In this document: one piece after another, positions 1-7,100 of the stretch
Layout of the letters: every line of letters begins with the position of its first letter
Position numbering within the stretch: the first letter of the stretch is position 1
Assembly (NCBI GenBank): GCA_016874895.1
Contig: VGSX01000029.1
Coordinates: forward strand, 1 to 20,643
Length of the DNA: 20,643 nt
Direction of reading: 5' to 3'
Origin: Deltaproteobacteria bacterium
Lineage (GTDB): Bacteria; Desulfobacterota; Desulfobaccia; Desulfobaccales; Desulfobaccaceae
Program-made: the position numbers and the translations under genes
The notes under the pieces: model-generated
What the model saw: only the letters and a program-made list of their open reading frames with translations
Databases searched by the model: none
Told to the model about the DNA's origin: nothing

Positions 1-278
1 TTTTGTTTTGTTATTTTTATTGTTTTTATTTTAATTTTTTTTTTTTTTTTTTTCCCCCAATTTTATTTATATATATTTAGCCCCCCCCCCCCCCCCCCCC
101 CGCAACTGAAAATCTTTTCGCAGGGATGGTTCCCGAACTTCCCCTATGACCCTGATTATATTAGATAAAAATATACAAGAAGTGTAAATATTCGGTTGAT
201 CCGGTAGTTAGTTGAAATTGCCTCAACCAGAGATCTGATCAGGAAAGATGTTTTTTTTTACATCTTTTATCGCTGGAC
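1..278. other. low-complexity contig-edge-like sequence, no gene
   Basis: Bases 1-80 are almost pure T with a few A, G and C, including a T run near 37-53, and bases 81-101 are 21 consecutive C. This composition differs sharply from the GC-rich genes that follow and resembles a sequencing or assembly artefact at a contig end. Bases 102-278 are ordinary AT-leaning sequence in which I see no credible reading frame, RNA or promoter. Confidence 0.6.
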
Positions 279-384
279 ACTGTCCTGAAAAGTTCACCAT
301 GTAGGGCGGGAAAGCGCAGCGCATCCCGCCTTCGAACAACCTTTTCATGCTTTCCGGGTGGGCCCCCGGCCCATGAGGAACTGT
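279..384 (+). repeat. dispersed 106-bp REP/MITE-like repeat, copy 1
   Basis: This is the first of three copies of a short repeat in the window. It begins and ends with ACTGT. It carries a strong hairpin at 305-330: arms GGCGGGA and TCCCGCC around a GCGCAGCGC core. It differs from copy 3 (10716-10821, opposite strand) at only 3 of 106 positions. Short non-coding repeats with this kind of GC-rich hairpin are widespread in bacterial genomes as REP or MITE elements. The right end runs straight into the DUF4338-like gene fragment. No transposase is encoded in the element. Confidence 0.85.
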
Positions 385-528
385 TATAAAGCTGCCGACT
401 GGATCTATGTCGGTCAAACCAAAGGTCGCGGCAAGCACAAGGTTCACCGGACCTTCTCTCTACCCGTCAAGGATATCTGGCTCTACCCCCTGGAACACTC
501 TTTCAAACAAGCCCTGTGTAATACTTGA
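373..528 (+). pseudogene. C-terminal remnant of a DUF4338 / DruA-like protein
   Basis: Reading + from 373 gives about 51 codons ending in TGA at 526-528. The peptide contains CYKAADWIYVGQTKGRGK followed by LPVKDIWLYPL, which I recognise as the conserved C-terminal signature of DUF4338 proteins, the family of Druantia protein DruA and many stand-alone relatives. Full-length members are several hundred residues, so most of the gene is missing. Homology starts at 379, exactly where repeat copy 1 ends, and upstream the frame only reads through repeat sequence to a stop at 286-288. This looks like a gene truncated by, or at, the repeat. It is the only plus-strand gene trace in the window and converges on the outer-membrane-factor gene ending at 574. 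It is probably not functional. The family call rests on motif memory, not a search. Confidence 0.7.
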
Positions 529-573
529 TTCTTTGGCTATTACCGAGTTGGCCGAATATTTATGAATATATCA

Positions 574-1980
574 TCAAAGGCCGGTTTGCCAGCCGCCGCC
601 CAGGGCCCGATACAGGGCGATGATGGACAGGAGTTCATTGGCCTGAATCTGGGTCAAAGTTAGTTGGGCCTCGAAGAGCTGCCGGTCGGAGTCCAGGACT
701 TCCAGGTAGGGTGTTACCCCGCCAAAATAGCGCTGGTTGGCCAGGTCGGTCTGCTTGGTCAGGGCCTCCACCTGCTTTTCCGCCTCCAGCCTGACTTCCC
801 GCAACCGGCGGACGGCCACCAATGAGTCGGAAACTTCCTGAAAGGCCTGTTGAATGGCCTTTTTGTAGGTCAGGAGGGCTGCCTGTTGCTCGGCTTCGGC
901 TGCCCGGACCCCGGCCCGCAGCCGTCCGGCGGTGAAGATGGGCTGAACCACGCTGGGAGAGAGAATATCCCAGAAACTGGCCGGCCCGGTGAACAGACTT
1001 TTCAGCGCCGCGGACTCCCAACCGGCCACCCCGGTTATCCTGATATTGGGAAAAAGCAGGGCCTTGGCTTCCCCGATACGGGCGTTGGCTGCCACGAGGT
1101 TTTCTTCGGCAAAGCGGATGTCGGGGCGCCGCTCCAGGAGAGAAGAGGGGAGGCCAGGAGGCACGGATACGGTTAAATACTGTTGCAGGAGCGGCTTCCC
1201 CCGTTTGATGCCCTCCGGGTTGCGGCCCAGCAGGGTACTGATTTGGTTTTCTTTCTGCTCGATGGCCCGCTTGAGGTCGGGAACCACGGCCCGGGCGCCG
1301 TAGAGGAGATTCTCGGTCATAAGGACCGGGGGCTGGGAGTCCCAGCCGTAATCGAAGCGGGCCTGCACCAGCTTCAGGGATTCTTCCCGCACTTTGACGG
1401 TGCGCTGGCTGATCTCCAGCTGCTGATCCAGGCTCAAGAGCTCAAAATAGGCCCAGGCCAGTTCCGTTACCAGAGTCTGGATAACAAATTTCTGGTTTTC
1501 CTCGGACGCGAAAAATTCCGCCCGGGCAGCTTCCGTGGCCCGGCGGAGACGGCCGAAGAAGTCCAGTTCCCAGGACAGGTCGCCGTAAGCCAGCCCGGCA
1601 AGGCGCTCCCGCCGTGGTATGGTGGTTAAACCACGTTCGGAAGTCCGGATGCTTTCCAATTGGCCGAGGGCATTAAGCGTGGGGAACAGGTAGGACCTCT
1701 GGATGGTCACCTGCTCCCGGGCCGCCAACACCCGCTGGGCCGCGATCTGGACATCATAATTCTCTGCCAGAGCGATCCGAATCAGCTCCTGGAGCTTCGG
1801 ATCCTTGAAAACCTCAAACCATTGCACGTCGCCGAAGGAAGTCTCGGCCGGCCGGGTGGGAATGGGCGGGCCTTCGCCCCGAAAGGTCTCCGGGACCGGG
1901 TAGCCGGGCCGATAATAATCCGGGCCTACGGCGCAGCCAGAGATCAGGAGGAGGAGAAGAATGGTCAGACAGGTTCTCAC
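574..1980 (-). CDS. RND efflux outer-membrane factor lipoprotein (NodT/OprM family)
   Basis: This 468-residue protein is the TolC-like exit duct of a tripartite efflux pump. It has a lipoprotein signal peptide with lipobox LISGC (Cys16) and the family's early motif CAVGPDYYRPGYPVPE. Two outer-membrane efflux repeats of about 190 residues follow, with typical coiled-coil segments such as the one around RTVKVREESLKLVQARFDYG. The length is normal for OprM/CmeC-type proteins. The start is a GTG at 1980-1978 that overlaps the TGA of the upstream RND gene (GTGA, 4 nt), so translation is probably coupled to it. That upstream gene is broken, so this intact duct may lack a working pump from its own operon, although OMFs can serve other pumps. 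I see no clear intrinsic terminator after the stop at 574-576. Confidence 0.93.
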   Translation of the reverse strand: MRTCLTILLLLLISGCAVGPDYYRPGYPVPETFRGEGPPIPTRPAETSFGDVQWFEVFKDPKLQELIRIALAENYDVQIAAQRVLAAREQVTIQRSYLFPTLNALGQLESIRTSERGLTTIPRRERLAGLAYGDLSWELDFFGRLRRATEAARAEFFASEENQKFVIQTLVTELAWAYFELLSLDQQLEISQRTVKVREESLKLVQARFDYGWDSQPPVLMTENLLYGARAVVPDLKRAIEQKENQISTLLGRNPEGIKRGKPLLQQYLTVSVPPGLPSSLLERRPDIRFAEENLVAANARIGEAKALLFPNIRITGVAGWESAALKSLFTGPASFWDILSPSVVQPIFTAGRLRAGVRAAEAEQQAALLTYKKAIQQAFQEVSDSLVAVRRLREVRLEAEKQVEALTKQTDLANQRYFGGVTPYLEVLDSDRQLFEAQLTLTQIQANELLSIIALYRALGGGWQTGL

Positions 1981-2390
1981 GGCTTTACTCCTTCTTTGCC
2001 AGAGGAATCGGTCTCGGCGGCGGCAGGTAGATTATGCTCCTTAGATTTCCGGTGCGACAATTTCTCCACCACGTAGAAGGTGACGGGGATAAGGAAGATG
2101 GCAATGGCCGTGGCCGCCAGCATACCCCCGATGACCGTGGTGCCCATAACCTTCCGGGCAATGGCCCCGGAGCCCGAAGCGATGGCCAGGGGCACACAAC
2201 CCAGGATAAAGGCGAAGCTGGTCATGAGAATGGGGCGGAGCCGGAGGCGGGCGCCCTCCAGGGCCGCGTCGGCCACATCCTTGCCTTTGTCATACTCCAT
2301 CTTGGCGAATTCCACGATGAGGATGGCGTTTTTGGCAGCCAGACCGATGAGCATGACCAGACCGATCTGGGCATAGAGATTGAGCTCCAT
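1977..2390 (-). pseudogene. C-terminal fragment of broken RND efflux pump (AcrB-like)
   Basis: The 137 residues from the internal ATG at 2390 match the end of hydrophobe/amphiphile-type RND transporters. They contain YAQIGLVMLIGLAAKNAIL, then LRLRPILMTSFAFILGCVPL and GGMLAATAIAIFLIPV, which are the last two to three transmembrane helices. Homology appears to extend upstream in the same frame to about 2408 (GILLRS before the Met). This frame is +1 relative to the N-terminal fragment at 2410-3129, so no single protein can be made. The Lys of the proton-relay region (in AAKNAI, equivalent to E. coli AcrB Lys940) is kept, but the Asp pair of TM4 lies in the missing part. The stop TGA overlaps the GTG start of the outer-membrane-factor gene. 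Confidence 0.88.
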
Positions 2391-3129
2391 ACTTCTGAGC
2401 AGAATCCCTGCGACCCTGGGAGCGGATGGCGTAGGTGTATTCCTGGCCGGGGGGAGCAGGCTCGGCGCCTACCTGGCCGGAGGGATTGACGGTGTTCTGC
2501 TTCTGGATGGCCTCAATAATCTCCGGAATAGTGATGTTGAGTTTGGCCAGTTGATCTGGCCTGACCCAAAAACGCATGGCATATTGACCGGCCCCGAAGA
2601 CGGTAATGCTGGCGATGCCGGGCACCCGGGTCATCTGGTCGTTGAGGTTAATGTAGGCATAGTTGGCCAGGAAAATGGCATCGTAGGTGCCATTAGGAGA
2701 AATGAGGTCCACTACTAGAAGGGGCGCGGCGGTGGACTTCTTGACGGTGATGCCGTAGTTGCGCACATCCTCCGGCAGCTTGGCTTCGGCCTGCGCCTGG
2801 CGCATCTGGGCCAGCACCTGGGCGGTGCTGGGGTCCATTTTGATATCGAAGTTCACGTACAGCTTCAGTTCGCCGTTGTTGGCGTTCAAAGAGTACATGT
2901 AATTCATGTTATCCACGCCGCTCATTTCCTGCTCGATGGGCGTGGCCACGGACTGTTCCACCGTCTGGGCATCAGCGCCCACATAAGTAGTATTGATAAC
3001 GATTTCCGGGGGGACGATGTTGGGATACTGGGACACGGGCAGGCCTAAAAGCGCCACGACGCCCACTATGACCATGACGATGGAGATGACGATGGCCACG
3101 ATGGGCCGGTTGATGAAGAAGCGCGCCAT
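2290..3129 (-). pseudogene. N-terminal fragment of broken RND efflux pump (AcrB-like)
   Basis: The ATG at 3129 lies 6 nt after the stop of the membrane-fusion gene. The first ~240 residues are a normal RND pump start: MARFFINRPIVAIVISIVM (TM1), the QYPNIVPPEI motif, and the PN1 porter region with QMRQAQAEAKLPEDV and VPGIASITVFGAGQYAMRFW. Recognisable homology stops near EYTYAIRSQGR at about 2410. The remaining ~40 residues to the stop at 2290 are the C-terminal part of the gene read in the wrong frame. Family members have about 1,040 residues, so roughly 650-680 residues (about 2 kb) are missing, including most porter and docking domains, TM2-TM10 and the TM4 Asp-Asp pair. This is either a genuine internal deletion or an assembly mis-join. 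It is annotated as a pseudogene because the junction is out of frame. Confidence 0.92.
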
Positions 3130-3135
3130 GGTTCC

Positions 3136-4323
3136 TTACCTTTCCTCTTTCCCAGGTTGGGAGGCCGGAGTAGCGGCGGGGGCCTCCTGATGTTCCTGTG
3201 GGGTGACGGCCATGCCGGCCCTGACTTTTTGGAGGCCCTCGACAATCACGCGCTCACCCGGCTTCAGGCCTTCCGTCACCACCCACAGGGGTCCGACGCG
3301 TTCGCCCACCTTGACCCAGCGGATATCCACTGTATTATCCGGATTCACCACGCCCACCTGGTAACGCCCCTGGATTTCATTCACGGCCCGCTGGGGCACC
3401 AGCAAGGCCCCCTGCTGCGTTTCGAGCAGGGCCCTGACCTTGGCGAATTGGCCGGGACGCAGGAAATTGCCGGGATTGGGAAAGAGGGTGGCTACTCTGA
3501 TGGTGCCGGTTCCCTCGTCCACCTGGCGGTCCGCAAAGGATACCAGACCTTTATGGGGGAAAAGGCTGCCATCCGCCAGGACGAGCTCCAAGTTAGGCTC
3601 CTGGCGTTCGGCCATGTCACTGCGCAGAGGCTTCCGGGTAAATTGCAAATATTCCTGCTCGCTGATGGGGACATAGACCTTGATGGGATCCAGGGTGGAA
3701 ACCGTGGTCAGCTCGGAACCGCCTGGGGTTCCCACCAGCTCGCCCAATTGGGCTTTGGCAATGCCGGCGATGCCGTCGATGGGGGAGGTAATTTTGGTGA
3801 AACTCAGATCAATCTCGGCCTTCTCCACCGCCGCTTTGGAGGCCTGCACCGCCGCCCGGGCCGAGGCCTCCCGGCCGATGGCGTCATCCAGGTCTTTTTT
3901 GCTCACCGCATTCACTGCGGCCAAGGGCCTGATCTTGTCCAGATTGGCTTTGGCGGTGTAGAGCTGGCCTTCGTTGATGGCCAACTGCCCTTTGGCCTGA
4001 GCCAGGGCCGCCTGGAAAGGCCGGGGGTCGATCTCAAAGAGGACCTGGCCCTTCCTGACAAATGAGCCTTCCTTGTAATTCTGCTTGATAAGGTAACCCT
4101 GAACCTGGGCATTGATCTTGGCGTTCACCAGGCCGTCGGCGGAGCCCACCCATTCCCGCACAATGGGGACGTCCCGCTGCACCACCGGCGCCACCTCCAC
4201 CAAGGGAGCGACGGGGGCAGTGGCCTTTTCCTCTCCACAACCCGCCAGCAGAGAGATGGACAGGCAGGTTAATATTAAAAGATAGGCTAAAAAGGGACTT
4301 CGAGCGACATGCTTAAAATTCAT
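3136..4323 (-). CDS. RND efflux periplasmic adaptor (membrane fusion protein), lipoprotein
   Basis: This 395-residue adaptor would bridge an inner-membrane RND pump and an outer-membrane duct. It has a lipoprotein signal with lipobox LLAGC (Cys29). The lipoyl-like half-motifs lie around residues 70-100 (NAQVQGYLIKQNYKEGSFVRKGQVLFEIDP region), an alpha-helical hairpin follows at about 105-170, and the second lipoyl half is at SPIDGIAGIAKAQLGELVG. A beta-barrel domain and the C-terminal membrane-proximal domain complete an AcrA/MexA-like protein of usual length. An AGAGGT Shine-Dalgarno lies just before the ATG. The gene begins 21 nt after the potassium-channel-like gene and ends 6 nt before the RND gene, so it is the first dedicated gene of the efflux operon. 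It is intact although its partner pump is broken. Confidence 0.94.
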   Translation of the reverse strand: MNFKHVARSPFLAYLLILTCLSISLLAGCGEEKATAPVAPLVEVAPVVQRDVPIVREWVGSADGLVNAKINAQVQGYLIKQNYKEGSFVRKGQVLFEIDPRPFQAALAQAKGQLAINEGQLYTAKANLDKIRPLAAVNAVSKKDLDDAIGREASARAAVQASKAAVEKAEIDLSFTKITSPIDGIAGIAKAQLGELVGTPGGSELTTVSTLDPIKVYVPISEQEYLQFTRKPLRSDMAERQEPNLELVLADGSLFPHKGLVSFADRQVDEGTGTIRVATLFPNPGNFLRPGQFAKVRALLETQQGALLVPQRAVNEIQGRYQVGVVNPDNTVDIRWVKVGERVGPLWVVTEGLKPGERVIVEGLQKVRAGMAVTPQEHQEAPAATPASQPGKEER

Positions 4324-4344
4324 GGGCGTTTACCTCTTCTTTTC

Positions 4345-5046
4345 CTACTGGCTGTCAGTTTTCTCATTCCGGTGCATCAGTTCCAGGGATACCAGGCGGG
4401 CCAGGGTAATGACCAGAAAAAGCTGTCCGGCCAGGGCCTGAAACATGGCCAGCAGGCGCGCCACCGGATGGACCGGGGTGATGTCACCATAACCGGTGGT
4501 GGTGAGAGTAATATAGCTGAAATACATAAAATGACGCAGGAGATCGTCTGGATGATCAATGATTAAATGTTCAGACAGGTGAAAGGCCTGGGGAACGTTC
4601 AGGGCTAACATCTTGTAGAGCAAAGCCCAAAATGCCCCCAGAAACAGGTATAACACAATGGCCCCGGATATCCGGTGCCTGGTCACCGATCCTTCCCGAA
4701 AGACCTGAAAGACCAGGGTGAAAAGAAGAAGTCCCACATAAACCAGGCTGAGACCGGTGTTGAGCATCTCCAGATACGGCAGTTTTTGGAAATGTTCGGT
4801 AAAGTTAACGGCCACGATGGCCACCGCCAGGGCAAGGGCAAAAGCATGCAGCCATTTCTGTGGAAAGGTAGTCAGTACTCCCACCACCACAATGAGACAG
4901 AAAAAGAGGCGGATCAGAATCCTGCCGAAGCTGTAATCGCTCAGGGTAGTGAGGGAAATAATGAAGACCAGGGTCAAAACCAGCAAGGTTGTCAGGCCGC
5001 TTTCATCGGACCAGAGTTGTCGGGGATTTAGTCTGGAGAGTTTCAT
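4345..5046 (-). CDS. potassium-channel-like membrane protein (ion channel, Ion_trans_2 type)
   Basis: This 233-residue protein has about six hydrophobic helices, at roughly 17-33, 43-60, 64-81, 97-115, 127-147 and 196-222. A pore loop before the last helix carries the canonical K+ selectivity filter TTTGYGD at 182-188, followed by ITPVHPVARLLAM. The last two helices plus the pore loop form the conductive unit. The four preceding helices have no S4-like regular Arg ladder, so voltage sensing is not evident. There is no cytoplasmic RCK or cyclic-nucleotide domain after the last helix. The start codon has only a weak ribosome site. The gene lies 21 nt upstream of the efflux adaptor and could share its transcript. 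Function as a K+ or cation channel follows from the filter; its link to the pump is unknown. Confidence 0.88.
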   Translation of the reverse strand: MKLSRLNPRQLWSDESGLTTLLVLTLVFIISLTTLSDYSFGRILIRLFFCLIVVVGVLTTFPQKWLHAFALALAVAIVAVNFTEHFQKLPYLEMLNTGLSLVYVGLLLFTLVFQVFREGSVTRHRISGAIVLYLFLGAFWALLYKMLALNVPQAFHLSEHLIIDHPDDLLRHFMYFSYITLTTTGYGDITPVHPVARLLAMFQALAGQLFLVITLARLVSLELMHRNEKTDSQ

Positions 5047-5122
5047 CTGCTGGTTTTTATATTCTTTTTCGAGACAACGCCAATAATGCTCTCGGCAACA
5101 AGTCCATAATCATCGAATAATA

Positions 5123-6217
5123 TTAATGAGAACCAGGTAAAAAGTAAAACATAATTCCCAGGAGAACGTAAACCGTAATCAATTGCACCCCTTTAAACCA
5201 GTTGGCCCTGCCGTCGCCCGCCACCATGGCGCTGATCATGACGGTCAAAAATACAGCCGCCAGCAGGCCCCGACCAAAATCCAGGTTAAGGGCTTCGGGG
5301 GCTATGAAGTAGCTGGCCAGCACCAGCACCGGCGCCACGAACAGGGCTATCTGGACGGAGCTGCCGATGGCGATGGCAACGCTCAAATCCAGGCGGTTTT
5401 TCACTCCCATGACCACCGCCGAACTGGTCTCGGCGGCGCCGCCGACCACGGCCAGCACGACGATGCCGATAAACGCCTGGGACAGGCCCAGAGTTTTGGC
5501 GGTTTCCTCCACGGCTCCCACCAGGATCTCGCTCATAAAAGCCACGCAGACCGACGTCACCAGGAGGGTGACCAAAGCCCGGGGCAGGCTCCACCGGGCT
5601 TTAGCCCCATGGGCCGCCGAAGCTTCGGAGCTGGCAAAAAAATCGGGATGGGTCTTTAACATAAATACCAGGCTCAAGCCATAGGTGGCGAGCAGCACCA
5701 GGGCCACGCCCAGGTTGACGTACTGTTCCTGCACCATCGTCTCCGCGGTGACAAAATTGTGGAAGGTGCTGGGGATGGCCAGGCTGATAACTGCCAGGAG
5801 CATCATGGTCACGGCATTGCGGGCCGCAGCCGGATTGAACTCCTGAGTGTGGTGGCGGCATCCCCCCAACAGGAATGCCAACCCCAGACCCAGAAGCATG
5901 TTGGCCAAAATGGCGCCGATAATAGAGGCTTTGACCATGTCGTAGAGCCCGGCCTTGAGGGCCACCAGGGCGATGATCAGCTCCGGGGCGTTACCGAAGG
6001 TGGCGTTCAGCAGCCCCCCGATGGTATCCCCGGTATAGGAGGCCAACTGTTCGGTGGCATGCACCAGCAGGGCCGCCAGCGGGAAGATGGCCACGGCTGC
6101 CAGAAAGAACAGCAGGGGTTGGGGGACACCCCCGACCCTGTCCAGGATGACAGTCACTGGGATGAGAAGCAGGGTCAGGACATACAAGGTGCTCTGAAGT
6201 TTTTTCATGGGATTCAT
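5123..6217 (-). CDS. CAX-family calcium (cation)/proton antiporter
   Basis: This 364-residue polytopic inner-membrane protein with about eleven hydrophobic segments would exchange Ca2+ or similar cations for protons. The first alpha-repeat carries the family signature GGLLNATFGNAPELI (Gly-Asn-x-x-Glu at 75-79). The second repeat reads VVGGAAETSSAVVMGVKNRL, then DLSVAIAIGSSVQIALFVAP, typical of CAX proteins. In the second repeat the usual GNAAEH is GGAAET, so the Asn and His are replaced while the catalytic-type Glu is kept. The length matches short bacterial CaxA/CAX proteins. The start is either the ATG at 6217 or the one three codons later; neither has a strong ribosome site. It is separated from the channel gene by 76 nt and probably has its own promoter, which I could not identify. 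Confidence 0.9.
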   Translation of the reverse strand: MNPMKKLQSTLYVLTLLLIPVTVILDRVGGVPQPLLFFLAAVAIFPLAALLVHATEQLASYTGDTIGGLLNATFGNAPELIIALVALKAGLYDMVKASIIGAILANMLLGLGLAFLLGGCRHHTQEFNPAAARNAVTMMLLAVISLAIPSTFHNFVTAETMVQEQYVNLGVALVLLATYGLSLVFMLKTHPDFFASSEASAAHGAKARWSLPRALVTLLVTSVCVAFMSEILVGAVEETAKTLGLSQAFIGIVVLAVVGGAAETSSAVVMGVKNRLDLSVAIAIGSSVQIALFVAPVLVLASYFIAPEALNLDFGRGLLAAVFLTVMISAMVAGDGRANWFKGVQLITVYVLLGIMFYFLPGSH

Positions 6218-6239
6218 CTCAAGGTGGCACCAGGGCGCA

Positions 6240-6259
6240 GGAGGAGGATCGGCTCCTCC
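6240..6259 (-). promoter_or_regulatory. hairpin in the 5' leader of the CAX gene
   Basis: Seven-base perfect arms (GGAGGAG and CTCCTCC) enclose a 6-nt loop, about 22-42 nt upstream of the antiporter start. One arm resembles a Shine-Dalgarno sequence. No U tract follows, so it is not an intrinsic terminator. A regulatory role is only a possibility. Confidence 0.25.
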
Positions 6260-6330
6260 CGCCCGAGGTTTAATAGCTGGAGCGTGGTCAAGGGTCTCAT
6301 CAGTTTGTCATCCGATTTATTATTCATCTG

Positions 6331-6579
6331 CTCCTAAAAGTTCACAATGTAGGGCGGGAAAGCGAAGCGCATCCCGCCTTTGAACAAACTTATTTCTGGT
6401 TCCCAATCTTTAGCTTTGGAATCCCAAAACAAGCACGAAGCTCTGCTTCGTAACCTTTAACCACGTGGCCAAGCAGGAGCTTCGCACCCAAATGGCGTAT
6501 CTAAGCAGGAGCATAGGCACGAAGGGACGAACAACCTTTTCATGCTTTACGGGTGGGCCACCGACCCATGAGGAACTGT
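6331..6579 (+). repeat. dispersed REP/MITE-like repeat, copy 2, interrupted
   Basis: The left part (6331-6387) matches copy 1 from its CTGAAAAGTTCACC region through the GGCGGGA/TCCCGCC hairpin. The right part (6529-6579) matches the rest, ending in GAGGAACTGT. The left terminus is more degenerate than in copies 1 and 3. The halves are separated by 141 bp of unrelated sequence at 6388-6528. Together with the flanks this fills the intergenic stretch between the CAX gene and the Gly-rich protein gene, where I see no gene. Confidence 0.82.
6388..6528. mobile_element. 141-bp insert within repeat copy 2 (nested MITE-like element)
   Basis: This sequence is absent from copies 1 and 3 and sits exactly between two copies of GAACAA (6382-6387 and 6529-6534). 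The uninterrupted copy 1 has a single GAACAA there, so this looks like a 6-bp target duplication. The insert contains a perfect 7-bp-arm hairpin at 6435-6451 (ACGAAGC, TCT loop, GCTTCGT) and the recurrent words AAGCAGGAGC and GCACGAAG. It has no coding capacity, so any transposition would need an enzyme from elsewhere. Confidence 0.6.
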
Positions 6580-6608
6580 CAGGTCTTTAGGCAATATGGC
6601 CAGCAGCC

Positions 6609-7100
6609 TCAGGGGTTTGGATTCTCCACCACGCAATAGGCCACCTCGTCGCCCTGGTAGCACTGCTTGTAGTAGGTGTCGCCCTCCACATAATAAGTGG
6701 TGCCGTCATAGACCACCGGCTGGGCCGCACTGGAAAGGGCATACACCACTGAACCTACGGCCACCGCCCTGGCCACCCGACCGGGGCGCTGAGGGCCGCC
6801 GTGCCAAGTGTTGTCCACGTCGACAACGACATTACGGGTCACATCCACGTCCCGGCGGCTGGCGTCAACGTCCCGACGCCCGGGATCAACTCTTTGTATG
6901 CTGCCTGCATGACCGGCACCTCCGCTGGGACGAGGGGCAGCATGGAAGCCGCCACCGCCCATGCCGCCGCCGCGATGGCCGCCCCCGCCGCGGCCGCCGC
7001 CACCCCCCCTTGCTTGGGCCACTTCCAGAAGGAACGGCAGGCTCAACAGGGCCATGACCAGGATAAAGCTTAAGAAAAATTTAGCGGTAAGTCGTCTCAT
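6609..7100 (-). CDS. secreted Gly-rich protein of unknown function
   Basis: This 163-residue protein starts with a Sec-type signal peptide (MRRLTAKFFLSFILVMALLS, cleavage likely after AQA). A strongly Gly/Arg/His-rich low-complexity segment follows (about residues 31-60, with GGGGFH). Then comes a basic/Asp-rich linker, one hydrophobic stretch (VARAVAVGSVVYALSSAA), and a C-terminal motif with two tandem Tyr repeats, VVYDGTTYYVEGDTYYKQC, plus a second Cys in VAYCVV. The two Cys could form a disulfide. The ATG overlaps the stop of the upstream DUF2092 gene by 4 nt (ATGA), so the two are probably co-translated. The Gly-rich module resembles the tail of the large protein at 8260-10689. I do not recognise a named family and assign no function; an envelope or extracellular location is inferred. 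Confidence 0.75.
   Translation of the reverse strand: MRRLTAKFFLSFILVMALLSLPFLLEVAQARGGGGGRGGGGHRGGGMGGGGFHAAPRPSGGAGHAGSIQRVDPGRRDVDASRRDVDVTRNVVVDVDNTWHGGPQRPGRVARAVAVGSVVYALSSAAQPVVYDGTTYYVEGDTYYKQCYQGDEVAYCVVENPNP

Noticed and set aside
279..384. CRISPR repeat or attachment site
   Set aside because: The three copies are kilobases apart with no regular spacers and no integrase, so a dispersed REP/MITE-like element fits better.
373..528. Functional anti-phage Druantia system
   Set aside because: Only a ~51-codon C-terminal remnant of a DruA-like protein is present, and no other Druantia genes are in the window.
2290..2408. Real C-terminal extension of the N-terminal pump fragment
   Set aside because: These ~40 codons are the pump's own C-terminal coding sequence read out of frame and have no membrane character.
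3157..4065. Plus-strand open frame (302 codons) opposite the efflux adaptor
   Set aside because: It is antisense to a well-supported membrane fusion protein and has no signal or domain.
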